DNA of 64,000 bases from Archegozetes longisetosus (GCA_018873245.2 JAEMBT020000006.1:12680387-12744386), one strand, 5' to 3'; shown: positions 11,501 through 24,550, numbered from the stretch's first letter. Translations and numbers: made by a program. The notes: generated from the sequence alone by a model not told the origin.

Positions 11501-12260
11501 TTAAATAATAAAGGCATTAACTCCAATGTACTTGTAATCAGTCATTAAGTTCATAAAGAGAGTTACAAAATGTGCTTAAAGAGTATGTATAATTTGAATT
11601 TATAATAAATACTGAAGTGTCCACCGTTATCTTGCAACCATAGCTTAACTCTTTGAATCATATTTTTAGGAGTATTAACCAAATTTTCAGCACTCATTTT
11701 TCATCATATTTTCAATAAATTAAAAAATTTTATAACAGTAAAATACGTTCATTTATTGTAAACATCATTTCTATCGTTATTGATTCTTATCTTAGATTCA
11801 TGTTTAATAAAGTTCATATTAGGTCTTTTCTTATATTAAACTTTTGTTCAAAAGATGTGAGTTAGAGAAGTTTTGATGTTCGATTGGGTTCGGTTTTAAA
11901 TTGTAGACTCTGTATAAGAGTTTAGAATGTTTATCGCTATCTGATCAAAATTTCACATATTTCATTATAGCAGCTCAATAAATATCTATTATTTGTTGAA
12001 CTAATTAGTAAGAAGAAAAATTTCTACTTATCGCACATCTAGTTCGATACAAACCAATACATAATATTTGATTTTTACCTATTTTCCTGAGATATTCACA
12101 CATATTTTTAAAGAGTATTTTGTGTCTTGAAAGTATTCGATCTATAAGAAATGCAAAATCTGGTTTTGTTTTGAACATTTGACTTACTGAGAAGTGAGTT
12201 TTCATTGAAAGTAAAATGACCAAATATTTATATTGAATATTGAATGTTAGTCCTAAGTTA
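8560..12260. other. Long non-coding stretch
   Basis: AT-rich sequence without recognisable genes. The one place with some coding look is a 90-codon frame at 10796-11068 whose middle (near SSHTVTTVARSFQVGPTISS) has mixed composition, but I see no homology, signal or splice support and do not call it a gene. Confidence 0.4.
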
Positions 12261-12266
12261 AACTTC

Positions 12267-12394
12267 GAGTCGTATTTTGAGTTTTGGTTTAAGTTAGATC
12301 TCGACTCAAGTTAGACTTGAAAACACAAATTTCAATAGCACTAAGTCTGACTTGAGTCGAGATCGAGCTTAAAACAGAGCTCAGAATACGGCTC
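12267..12394. repeat. Imperfect palindrome, ~54 bp arms
   Basis: The segment from gagtcgtattttgag is repeated in inverted form ending at gaatacggctc, with the shared core gatctcgactcaagt. The loop is about 20 bases. It is probably a small foldback or MITE; no target duplication was identified. Confidence 0.65.
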
Positions 12395-12399
12395 TTTAT

Positions 12400-14600
12400 C
12401 TTTTATTTTTGAAGAGCATTTTTGTTATGAAAAGTGAAACAAGGATTACATTTGGGCTTGCAAATTTGATTTGCAATCATACTGAGAACAGCCCGAAAAT
12501 CATTGAAAGTTGAAGTAGAAAACTATAATTAAAAACCTGAACTGAACCGTCATTGAACTTTCCCATTTTACTAAACGTGCAATACATACTAGAATACTGG
12601 TATATATACAATACTGGAGCAAGTATTATGTTCTAATGATTGTAGTAAACTTTGCATTCAAAGTACATTAAGACTAAAGTGCTTCGGGCAATAATACTGT
12701 GCTGCATATTATTCACAATAACTGCAATAACAAAAAATCACTACGGTCAAACTTTGCTCTTAAAATAAAATATAAGCAGAGTTCGAAAAAATTTCGATCA
12801 AATATAGTGAAATAATTTTTTTTCTTAAATAATTTCATATAATGTTACTCAATCAAGTTACGTCAAATAATATCGAATAATTTTGAAAATCTTAAATAGG
12901 TTATATATTCTACAAAAAAATCAGTCATAAATTGATAAAAACGAATGTTTTTGTTTAAAATTTTCTATATTCTAATTTATTTGCAATTTATAGTACTTGG
13001 GCCTGAAATTGTCTTATCCCTGTCAATATTAGCCAAAAAATTGTTTAAAAATAGTTAATAATTTGGGCTTTCAATCAGATAATTTCAATTTTTTATCAAA
13101 TAAATAATCAAATAATTTGATAGAGCTTTATCAAGCAGTTTTTCGAATTTTGAATACAAGTTAATAAGGGACGGACCAAGTAATAAAGATTATTAAAGAC
13201 GGATTATTAAAGAAATAAAGCGATATTATTTTGATAGATTTTATTTCATATAATTGGTTATAAACATTAAAGTGGCCCCTAAATATCTGATGAGCAAAAG
13301 GCTTACTTGGCGTATACTTTATCGTCCGACTGTATAAGTGGTGATTTCTTTTTATTGTAATTGCCGTTTAGCTCAATGACCTTAAGGTTGACGCAAAAAT
13401 CTATAAATAGTTATTGAAGTATTTCTTACGGCTCACAAGAAGTTACTTTATTCTTTCTACTCAGAAAATCGCATTTCAGGTTTTATGGGGATCTCGAGAC
13501 AAAAATCCTTCGCAACTATTTTACTTTTTTATATTCTAAAAGAGATGTTGCAAAGAAGTTAACTATAAATAAGCTAAAAGCCACATCAATATAAATAAAT
13601 AACTAGATGTTTATTCAAAATATTAATTTCTAATACTCTTGAAATATTGATTTTTAGTGAACATTAAAAAAAGTTTAGACTACTATGTATATTCTTCAAC
13701 GACATGCTTGAAAAATTGAGATAGTTTCAACAGTAATAAATCACATTATTTGATCTTTCTATCGAAAATGATTATTAATCTTTAGATAATTAGATAAGAA
13801 CTTATGTTCAAAAAACAAGACTCTGTCTAATTTTAATATGCAGTTAGAGGTTTTTAAAAACACTAAATAACTCAAAATCATAGGCTATTTTTTATTTTAC
13901 CTACTTAAACCATTAAATTGAGTGTTCCAGTTAAACACATTTAACCAAGGGAGCTTTCAATTATAATTTTAAGCTGTCCTTGAGTTGCACAATATTTTCA
14001 ATATGATTTACTATGTGTGAGAAGAAATTAAGTCAAATTTAGTCATAACTAATTTAAGAGTATCCTTGTGTCCAAACATTAGAATTAGATTAAAAGCTTT
14101 TTGTCTTGAAAGAAAGTTCGTTTTATTTGAATCGCATAAAAATGCATCGACTTTACAAGATACTAAACAATAAAAGTGATATAAGTATTATAATTTGATC
14201 GTATTTATGCATAAGAAAACCAAGTGAGCGTCATGACCTTTTAAATTATACCATTAATTTGTTGTTCCTTTCAAAGAAAGGCTTTTCTTGGAAAAAATTT
14301 CAGACAACAAAAATTCAGATAAATCGTTCTATGATTTGTGACTCTTTTCAAATTAAAGACTAATCCATGAGTAGATAGTTGGGTTTTCCGAACATTTTTC
14401 ATAGAATGTTTCTATTTTAAGAGCCAATTGAGGTCAAGGAGTAGTGAAAGTTCAAAAAGCTATTAATTAGAACTTAAACCAGATTAAACTTGTTTAGTGT
14501 GCCTCATATTTATGTATATTGAGTAAGTTATTAATATATAATATTTATTTACCATTCGTTCTAACTTTTTTGAAATCATTCAATGATTACTGAAGCTGTG
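12400..14600. other. Non-coding stretch
   Basis: AT-rich intergenic sequence. I see no exon, RNA gene or element with clear ends. Confidence 0.4.
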
Positions 14601-14607
14601 AAAAATG

Positions 14608-14667
14608 TTCGATTCTATCTTCGATTCTATCTTCGATTCTATCTTCGATTCTATCTTCGATTCTATC
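14608..14667. repeat. Tandem repeat, five exact copies of TTCGATTCTATC
   Basis: Five perfect 12-base units in a row about 390 bases upstream of the desaturase start codon. The perfect identity suggests recent slippage expansion and a probable polymorphic locus. Confidence 0.95.
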
Positions 14668-15055
14668 TGCCCAAATCATACAAATTAGCAAATTTAACTT
14701 TTATTCAAATAAATGTTTATTGATCAACAGACAATTTTAAGTTTTACCGTAAATATTTATAAGTAAATTAAGTTTGTGAAAACATTACTTATTTTGATTT
14801 AGTTCTACTTAATCATCAGATTATCTTCAATCTATCTGTTCTGGTGATCGTATTTGATGTTCCTATGACCATAAGATTAGACAGCTTTCATCGTATTTTA
14901 GATTAGATTTATTTATCATAACTTCATAGTTTAAACAAAACAAAATGAACCTCAAATTTATAATTTATTCTTATCTCACAATAGTTGAAGGTATAGTCGA
15001 CTAGAAATCATTTCAACTTTTCAAAAAGCATTTCTTCATTAAACAAAAAGAAGAC

Positions 15056-16989
15056 ATGAAAATGTCTGAAACCAATTCAAAAGAAGCAGTTATAGACATG
15101 AATAGTGACGAAATGAATCAAATTCATACGAACGAATGCGTCAGTAACAATATTCATAATAATAACAAAATGGAAGAAGGTAATAGCGATTCAAAGTTTC
15201 AAATCTTTGGTTATCCCGTATCCAAAATCGCGTGGTCAAACGTATTGTTTTTGCTTTTTATGCACATTATTGCAATTTACGGCTATATTCATTGCATCAC
15301 TCATCCAATCAAAGTGTTGACTGTAGTCTTAATTTACATAATCTCATGTGGATCTGGTCTCGGAATACTGGTCGGTAGTCACAGATTGTGGGCTCACCGA
15401 TCGTTCAAAGCCCGTTGGCCTTTACGCCTTCTACTTGTTATCCTTCAAACCATGTCAGTCAATGGATCGGTATATTCATATGTTCGCGACCACAGAACAC
15501 ATCATAAGTGGTCAGATAGTGATGCAGATCCTAAAAACTCAAGTCGAGGATTTTTCTACTCACATATGGGTTGGTGGTTATTGAAAAGGACCAAAAAGTC
15601 ATAGAACATGGTAAAAACTGTCATACGATGACTTATGGGAAGACCCTTTCATTAGATTCCAACACAGATTTTATATCCCACTGGCAATCGTTTTCTGCTA
15701 TATAATTCCAACAGCTATCCCATTGTTGTGGAGTGAAGATATATTGACCTCATTTTTATCTTGTGTTGGGATCCGATCTGTTGTTGTCTTACACCATATG
15801 TGGACTGTTAACTCGATCGCACATTTTTACGGTGACAGACCTTTTGATAAAAAGTTAAGACCAACAGAGAATAAATTGGTTGTATATTTATCAATGGGTG
15901 AAGGATCACATAACTATCACCATGCATTTCCGGTCAGTTTAAACAAACTTTTCAGTTTTCATGTTAGTTTCAGTAATTTGTTATTTTACCATAATTTGAC
16001 TCGTGAAACTATCAACTTTTAGAGTATAGACATCATATGTGAATTAATTTATAATTGAAAAAATGATGTCTACATTTTTGGGATACGAAAGCGACTATTG
16101 TCATTAAACTATACTGAAATATGTACTATCACCTCCAAAAATCCTTGTAAAAATTCAAATTTCGCAAAAACTATAGTCAAAATTTTGAGGCAATACTATA
16201 AAAGTATCACTAAGTAGTAGTACTATTTTCTGAATGCATACTATTATTGCTGCAGAACTTTTTAAAGTTCTAAATTATAGTTTTGTTTTAATGATATCTC
16301 TTTCCTTTAATCTTTGGCGCAAATTAACAAACACTTTTGGCGGTCATATTATATGAGTAAAAAAACATTTCTGTATAAATCCAGTTGAGTTTAGAAGTAC
16401 AATCATTATTACTTTAAACTGAGGTGATCTAATGTTGTTTACATGAGTATAGATTTCTTTTGCACGTTTTATATGAAAAATTTGAAAATTTTTAAGCTAT
16501 TTCGCATATACAAATTTTTATGTCAATCTATTTTACTAGTCTTTTAACAAAATATCTATTAATTTTTGAGTTTTTTAAACTTTATTTAATATACTATATG
16601 TTTAGAGTATGAATTTTTATAATTAACTTTTCAATTCACTCTTACAATAGTGGGATTATACTACAAGCCATCAAAAATGGTATGAGGGCTACAATTTAGC
16701 CACTCTTTTCATTGTGATCACATCAAAACTCGGACTATCATATGATCTGAAGAAACCATCGAAAGAAATGATACAACAATATGTTGAGAAAAATGGAGAT
16801 ACTATCGAATTTAGTGGTTTACATAATAAAAGAAATTTATGTAATAGATTAATAATCGGTGCTTTTGATTGGATAATGGGTTGTGTGGTGACGAGTTGGC
16901 CCATTTGGTCAATCACTTTGTTTAAGTTGATTTTCGGTTATGAAATTTGGTTCCTTGATTTAAATGATTTCATTTTCTTAAAATTCTGA
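15056..16989 (+). CDS. Acyl-CoA delta-9-type desaturase, two exons, two one-base frame breaks
   Basis: ER membrane di-iron enzyme that introduces a double bond into fatty acyl-CoA. Exons are 15056-15932 and 16651-16989 (phase 0 intron, GTCAGT...AG). Together they give about 405 residues once two missing bases are allowed for. All three histidine boxes are present: HRLWAH, HRTHH and HNYHH. The WTVNSIAHFYGDRPF region is also conserved. The frame breaks at about 15590 (in an A-run, after GWWLLK) and again at about 15623 (before DDLWEDPFIRF); each is explained by one lost base. After the usual NGD motif, the C-terminus continues with a hydrophobic segment (DWIMGCVVTSWPIWSITLF). A decayed paralog shares that tail. 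The gene is either a young pseudogene or carries assembly errors. Confidence 0.88.
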
Positions 16990-19900
16990 AATTTTTCATA
17001 ACCTTTTACTCTATTTCTGTAAATATTTGAGCCAAATATTTATTTGAATATAAGCTTACAGAAAAATGCAGTCAATATCCACAATCGTTATTTTTGTTAT
17101 ATTTACAAGTTTAATTTACAATAAAATATTCGCACCCATTTAGAATAATCTGTGGGCTATTATATAATACACCTTGCAAACTTTACTTTCATTTTAAGCT
17201 TCATTACACAACTATTATATAAAATACTCGATGAACTGTCTTCACTTTTTTCAATTTGTTGTTATGTTTATTTCTTAATATTTATATATTGTACTCGATA
17301 AATGTACAATAATGTATTGGTATGTGAACATTTCTATGTTGTCATAGTAATTTATATTAGAAGTTTCAATTGTTAATCATTTCAGGCAATCAAATTGAAA
17401 ATGACGTTAAAATTGAAGCGCATAACAGAAAGGGTTATATGACAACACTGCTTTCTTGTAGCTATGCATCATTTTAATGTCTCGAACTATATCAGTTAAA
17501 CTCTTGTTTAAATTTAATAAACTTTTTATTTTTCTAAAACGAAATTCCACTTTCATTTGGCTGAAAAAAAACATCTTTTTACAATCTTTATAATAAACTA
17601 ATAGTTTTACTGTGTATAAAAAAAAGTAAATCACAAATTCATAAAACGTGTAAGGTACTATCGGTCAAAAAAGTACATGTTAAATAAAGCTTTGTCGCGC
17701 CTTACATACTTAGGGATCACTTTAATATCTACATAATCAACAATTTGAAAGCTTTTATAAACTTTAATTTAGGTCTGACCTATGTCAAAACAGAATAATC
17801 AACTTTTGCATTAAGCCGTTTTACTGATAGGGTTCATAAATTGTTTACTTTGCATCAAACTTTTCTCATTTATTTGATGAATTTAAGTTACTTATGTTAA
17901 AGTTCGATACAAGTTATGACACTTAAAGGAATTCAAAGAGAAGTTTCTCATTTCATTACTCATATTAGAAACTATATTCACCAAAATAATATGACAAAAT
18001 TGTTTACTCAATCTCTCCCTTATTTGTTTCAATTCTATTTGGCTTTTATTATTTTTTAAACTAACATTTTGACATATACTATTTTGGTCGATAGTACACT
18101 GACTGTACCTGTAAAGTACTCTTTAACTCAATACATCTTGACCAATTACAAATATCAGTGAAGGTTATTTTATTTAATGACTTTCTGTCTGGTTAGTTGA
18201 GAAATGTTGTGAAACTTGATGGCCTCAACTTCTAAAGTATATTCACTTTGAAAACATTTTTAAGTACTTAATCTGATATATTTATGAAGGACTATTTAAA
18301 GATTTACTTTTTTGCGCAAACAATTTTTTGTAATAGTAAATTTATCCTAATTTATCCGTGAAAATTAATGCACTAACTTTTCAAAGAAATGGAATGTTTC
18401 CTAAAATTTGAAAATTTTGAGATGAGAAATAAGATAATTAAAACTCAATTGAGTTAACTCGAAGAACTTAGAGCAAGGTCGATCTCGTAATAGCTTATCT
18501 GAATGACATTTATCAATTGGTCAGACGGCCAATAGCTGCAATTTTTTAGGTTGTAAGTTATAGTTTACCCACTCGGCTCGCATTTTATATTAAATACTTT
18601 GTTTCAAGAATACGATCAAAGAAACTATTAGTGAGATATTAGACGCAATTGAAATTTTAATGGGGTTTGAATAAATTTAATAACTGGAATGTATAAACGA
18701 TCAAATAAGTTTTATAATACGTTTTTGTGTTAAACAAAATTATTTAATGCTCTAATCTTCAGTTCAGTAACTTAGAGAACATTTATTTTATAACTAAAAT
18801 TCATGCAAAATTGAAGTGTTAGACTCTAGCAAGTTTTTATCTGAATCGATAGCTTTTTATTTTGCATGAACTAAATTCTGATCTATCAATCAAAAGACTA
18901 TTTAATGAATAACTATAAAAACATCTTATTTAACAACTTTCTCTGAATATTAATTTGTAAACATAAGTAAATGTATTTACAATGAATAAGAGAAAGTCTT
19001 ATCCATAGAAAATACAAGAAGATCAGATAAAATGAGCGATCTCTCATAACAGTTCAGACCATTAAGACAATTACAGTAGACGATAAGGTACTGCTATAAC
19101 CCATTTAGGATTGAATATAACTCCTCCATAAACAGTTAAAACATTGTTTTGATGCATAACTATAATAAATGCACTCGAGAGTAACTCGTAACCAGAGGTG
19201 AGTTACTCATCTATTACTTCACTGAGTATTCCATATAATATGATCTTTTAGTTGGCTTGGATCAATGTCAAAAATTGACTTGTCCTATATTTCAATTTTG
19301 AAGAATTTTCTGACAATCAACTGAAAATTCTATTATTTATCGTTGAATGAATTAAAATTTCTAAAATGGGCAAGAATTTGGCGCTCTTGTTGATGACGGG
19401 TACTCGATCTAATTCTAGGTGTGTTGAGTGTGCCTAAACTCTATTCTACTGTTTTGTTTAAAAAAATTGAATTCATACAAATAGTAATAGCAATAAAAAT
19501 TGTAGCTTTCATTGAAAAATATGATGGATAAGAGTAAGGGTATTTTTAAAGAGAGAATTTTGTCTCAAGTTTAATACATGTTTTTCCAGTTCGTGTCTGA
19601 CCCATGACCATAAAACAATCAAGATATGATTTGGTCGGACTTTCACTTCTAGTTTATAATAAAGCTTCATTCATTGACTTGTTATATAATAATGAAGGAT
19701 GTTTAAGTTCTCAACTTGAATGACAAGTAAGTAATGTAAAGATGGGGATTCCCTCTCAAATCTTATTAATATCATTCAAAGAGTAAGTTAGTTTGAAGTT
19801 TTAGTGTCAGCCTTGAACCCAACTGAGTGTGGTTCACTAACCTTCATAAACAACATATTAAATAACCTTTGAGAAAAATATTCGAAAACAAGGTTGAAAA

Positions 19901-20900
19901 ATCAATTAGTACTAAAGGCTTGATTTCTGCATAATTATTAATAGAAAAAACGCTCATAAATCTTAATGTAGTTATTAATTCCTGTTTATAGTTTTAATTT
20001 TGGTATAGAGCTAATTGCAGAATACCTTAAAGCAGGAGCAAGTGAAAGCAACTGAAACTTGATTGATGGACATCTGATCACGCGACTTAAAGATAAATAA
20101 CCTAGAAGACAGGTACTGGAGGACATTTAACTAACTCTCTCATCTCATAGAAAGTGCAAAATATTTCTAAAAATCACATCTTACTTTATATTTGATTTAA
20201 GTTTATCAGTTTTATTAAACTTTTAACAAAAATAATTCGTATCATAAATGGATAGGAATCAGTGTAAGATTTCTTGGATTTTTCATTTTATTGATGCAGT
20301 AAAATCTTTACGGTAAAAGTTTTATTGATAAGCATTCTCTGATTATTATGATTACCTCGCAAATATTTGTTTCAATTTACTGACATTTTCAGGAGTAAAG
20401 TTCTTGAAAAACCCACATTGAACTTAATTTCCTAGAAGGAATTAAAAGAGTTTCAAGTTTTAAGTTGTGGTAGAAATCTGTTTTCTTGGGAAACAGTTAC
20501 TCACCAACCGGTAGTTTATGACATGAAGGTATTTAAGTTATTCTTGACCTTTTTCATAGTATAAAAGTGGTCATAGAACTTTTAATTTATAGATTTAAAT
20601 TAATTAGTGGGTAGAAGGTATGGTCTGGATGAAAAAATGATCAATGCTACCGAAGAATCTGTTACTTATTTTCCTCACCAGCTTTTACACATAGATTTTT
20701 TTATTTTTAACTAGTTGTTAAGAAAAATAATTTTAAAAAGACAAAAAAGCGCTCATAAAATTTAGGGCTTTCGCACTTACAATGATTTTTTAAAAATTTG
20801 ATTCAATTTCAATGTGATAGCATGATTAGGCTCATTCAAAATTTTGATTCAGCATCGAGAGTTGAATTATGAAGAGCAGCCCAAAAACTAAAAAATGTTG
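16990..20900. other. Non-coding stretch between the two desaturase copies
   Basis: No exon recognised over 3.9 kb of AT-rich sequence. A short inverted pair gagtaactc/gagttactc occurs near 19175-19211. The spacing is consistent with a tandem duplication of the desaturase followed by decay of the downstream copy. Confidence 0.4.
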
Positions 20901-21606
20901 ACGCTTTTAGTATTCCTTCGTCTCAAATCAAATAGTCACGTTTTATTTGCACATCAATTCTTCATATTCTGGGAATTTATGGCTACTATCACGGACTAAC
21001 AAATCCAGTCAAACTTCAAATAGTGATATTTGCCGTCCTGGTTGGCTTAAACTCCGTTTTGGGTATAAATGTGGACGCTCACAGACTATGGGTCCATCGG
21101 TCATTTAAAGCGGGATTACCGCTGCAGATGCTGTTAGTTATCTGTCAATTCATATCATTAGGCGGAAGTATGTTATGCTCGCGACCATTCTTTGCATCAT
21201 AAGTATTCCGACACTGATGCCGGTTCAGAGAACTCAAACCGTGAGTTTCTGTTCGCACACAGCGGATGATGACTCTTGAAGAAGTCAAAGATGGTAATTG
21301 AAACAGGAAAGAAAATCAGTTGCAACGATCTTTGGAGTAATCCATTGATTAGATTTCAGCACAAATATTGCATTTTGATGGCTTTTATCTTTTAGGGACT
21401 GATCCCAACTTTAGTTCCCTATTATTTCTGGCATGAAAATTTGTTGATATCGTTTCTGATATGCGTAGCGACGCGAACAATTGTCATTTATCACCATATG
21501 TGAACTATTAATTCTGTCACACATGTATCTGGTGATAGAGCATACGCTACAGAAATCAAACCAACTGAAAACAAGCTCGTTATGTACTTAGCTTTAGGTA
21601 AGAACT

Positions 21607-21700
21607 AGTGTTGAAAATTTTCTAGAAATTACCTTTTGATGAGAAACTTTCTAGCAGTTTTCCAGAAAGTTTAACGGGAAAATTTCGTAGTAACTTCTTT
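21607..21700. repeat. Dispersed repeat copy, related in inverse to 37420-37505
   Basis: The segment with gttgaaaattttctagaaat and the following ttttgatgagaaactttcta matches the complement of 37420-37505. It lies inside the intron of the desaturase pseudogene. Internal tctagaaa motifs make it partly self-complementary. Confidence 0.5.
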
Positions 21701-21726
21701 TACAATACTAGTAAGAACTCATAACT

Positions 21727-21888
21727 ACACTCTAATCCATTTGTAGTGAACGTTTTGGTACAGACAAATGCGTTTGCTATATGAGGGATTAACTATATCC
21801 GGATCAGATTTGTTTTGATTCAGAAAACTGTGTTCACTACGATTGGAGATTCTCTATAAGGGGGTTCACTATAAATGGGTTAGGGTGT
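21727..21888. mobile_element. Small MITE, ~162 bp, family copy 1
   Basis: The termini are imperfect inverted repeats of about 25 bases: acactctaatccatttgtag on the left and the complement acaccctaacccatttatag on the right. The element lies in the pseudogene intron. A related element with the same termini is at 24551-24691, so this is a repeat family and not a chance palindrome. Confidence 0.7.
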
Positions 21889-22329
21889 GTCGTTAAATGA
21901 ATTGATAGAGTGAATTAGTTGAACCTGTTGATTGGTTGTAGTATTGATAAGACTTGTCAACTGTAATTATTTCTCTATTGCTATAATATTTCTTATCATA
22001 TTCCAATTCATAATTAGGCGAAGGCTCTCATAACTATCGTCATAGATATCCAATGGATTATCAATTAATGGGCAGAAGTTGTTCGAAAATTTTCAATCCA
22101 GAAACTCTTTTCGTTGACATTTGTTCAAATTTTTGTTTGGCCTATAATTTGAAAGTAACTCCACCGAAATATAATAAAACAGCTAAAAAATTAGTGATAA
22201 TTTGAACGATAAGTTGTTAAAAGTAATTAATGGCATTATCGATTGGATTTCCTGTTTGGTTTCGTTGATCTGGCCTCTCCTTTTTGGTGTTTTCTTCAAA
22301 TATATAACTGGGAGAAATATATAGTATTT

Positions 22330-22664
22330 TTGAATCATTTGGCTTCAAACCAATCTTACTTGAAGATTTAGTCAATGTAATTACAATAATTTTTTACATC
22401 AGCTTGAGTTTGAATTCAGAACAAGCTTACAATATTTTATTTATTAGATTTTTGGATCTTCAGATAGAAAAGTACAAGAATATAAATTATAAATAGCCGT
22501 TGAGGATGTGCTGATATTCCATCAAAAAATTAGAATCGACCTACGTTTAATAATATTTATTTTCATTCTTAAAATGTTAAGCTTAGAAACCATTAAATTA
22601 ATAAAAAATTTCTTTCATGAATTATTCAGTTCTCGTATAAGTATTGAAATTAACTTTGTCTAAA
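22330..22664. other. Intergenic stretch between convergent genes
   Basis: AT-rich. It includes aataaa-type signals on both strands (the minus-strand signal near 22550-22560 could serve the FAM187-like gene). Nothing else is seen. Confidence 0.4.
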
Positions 22665-24295
22665 CTATCGTTTAGTTCTTAAATCTCTATTTTCCCAAAG
22701 GGAATAACCAAATGATATGATAATTAGCAAAATGAAAAAAGTGACGAAATTTTGCAGAAAAATAGCAGAAATAATGGAAAATCTTTGCGCTCCTAAGACA
22801 ACAAGTTTTGTAAGCGATACTGGTCTGTCCGAATCTAAATCATAGCATCTAACACAAAATGAAATAGTTTTGATTAGATATTCGTTTAAGTAGTAAATAA
22901 CAGACCCATAGTATCGGTCGTCGTATTCATGAACTCTGCGGATAATTAAATTGTTCATAAAATCAATTTTTACCCGTCCTCTAGTTTTAATGTGAATTTT
23001 CATTGGATTTATATAATATTTCCTATTACTAGTATTGGAAATATTTTTCCATGCATAAAATTTCAATTCATTCGAAGGCCTATTAGTTGAATAGACAAAA
23101 AAATATTAGTTATCAAACTCATAGTCAATTTTTTAACGTTCGAAATATATCATCGAAACAGAAATTTAATACAAACTGAGAGCAACTAATTATAACTTTT
23201 CTCCTTCTTTAGCAAACACCATATTCGGTTTAAAAGTGCTTAATTTTCCCACAAGAGCTCTAAGTGCTTCTTTGTTGAGTTTGGTTTCATTAGTCTCAAG
23301 GCAGAATGCTTTGCAAAGCTTGTATTCAATCTCTGATTTTCTTTCTTTTAGTTCTTTAATTGGCAACATATTTGCAATCAAGTGTTGAGAGCGACAAGGA
23401 ACGCCTGTATCTTTGAATTCATAATCCAATACTGGAATAACTTTTGGTTTATTCGTAGAATTAGCCTTGATTTTCTACAAAAAAAGATCATGATAATTAT
23501 GTTAAAGAATCTTTTTATTTTAGCAAATTATACTTTCACTTTGCAAATTCCAACTCTTCTTTTGATCCCAATTCTATGGCACTGATTACAGTAACTCCAT
23601 TGAGTCCATGCACTAAATAATTTCAAGTTTCTGTCCTCAAGAGCAAAATCTTCAAGTCTTTTGATTTTAGATTTTTTCGTAATTAGCTTTGAGGTAAAAT
23701 TTTCATCGTTAACAACACTGATGTCATGAATGGCATATATCTTTCCTCTATTGATGCAATAATAAGTAGCGCTATCATTAAGTTCGTAAAATTTGATTTC
23801 AAGTGACAAATTTCTATTAATTTTTACTCCTTTTCTACTCAAATCGATAAGATTTACACTCATATCACCAAATCGTCTAAAATTCCATAGTTTTTCAATT
23901 GATTCAGAATAGTTTAAACTAGAATAAAAACATATTTTTAAAGAATACTAAAAAATCATATCTAACATTGATTTCTCAAAAGCAATAAGTTTCGAAAATT
24001 AACTAATTTAAGAGTATTGAACCATAAATTGTTGCATTTAAGTGTCAAAACTGTTTGCTTCGAAACCAAATGGGTTTCAATTATAAGCTTGAAATTCGTT
24101 CCATCAGTCCTGTTAAGACATGCGACATAATCGGATTCTGTTCTTTTATTAATCCATGTATGAACATCTAATTCACTGGAAGAGATTTAAATAAATTCCA
24201 AGCATAGGATTTCAACATACGAATACATACAAAGCTCTTATTATACATAATTTCAAGATAATCACTAAAGAAAATAAAATCAATTTCATTTTCAT
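22665..24295 (-). CDS. FAM187-like immunoglobulin-domain single-pass membrane protein, five exons, intact
   Basis: Reading down the minus strand, exons are 24295-24231, 24175-24023, 23918-23534, 23474-23197 and 23079-22665. They add up to exactly 432 codons (431 residues plus stop) with all phases matching; the strong GTATGT donor after exon 1 and the TTCCAG acceptor support the start. Residues 1-22 form a signal peptide. An Ig-like V-type strand F signature, DSATYYC, lies near residue 121-127. A thrombospondin-like WTQWSYCNQC follows near 177-186, then RIGIKRRVGIC, the arrangement typical of FAM187 proteins. A second extracellular region follows, then a transmembrane helix near 398-421 and a short basic tail. 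The function of FAM187 in arthropods is not known. The family call rests on recalled motif layout, not on a search. Confidence 0.75.
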
Positions 24296-24550
24296 GAAAA
24301 GTTTGAAACCTAAAGCTAGTTATTAGAAAAGTAAATTTTGAATTATTTTTAAACAGTTCTTGTAAACTTGTATGAAAGTCTATTTGATTTAACTAAAAAC
24401 GATTATTGAATGTTAGGAATCAAGACGTGTTCTGAGATTAAATTAAACGGTTTCAGAGTACTATAAAAACAGATTTTTAGTCATATCACAATTTTCAAGT
24501 GGTATTCAAGTTTATCAAAATTTAGACTATTTAAGCACGTCAAATTATTA

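Larger units (their letters stand above)
20903..22324 (+). pseudogene. Acyl-CoA desaturase pseudogene, paralog of the copy at 15056
   Basis: Same family and orientation as the upstream desaturase. Recognisable parts in order: the first transmembrane region (about 20903-21050), box 1 HRLWVH, box 2 HSLHH, the NDLWSNPLIRFQHKY region, a decayed box 3 HNYRH, and a hydrophobic tail ending at a stop at 22322-22324. Decay includes a frameshift just before box 2 and in-frame stops, most at positions where the paralog has Trp (SKIAWS, GWW, HHMWT). An intron with intact ends (21598-22017, phase 1) splits the codon for the first Gly of the GEGSHNY motif. The sister copy has no intron there and instead has one after HAFP. 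The intron has gathered two repeat insertions. Confidence 0.9.
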
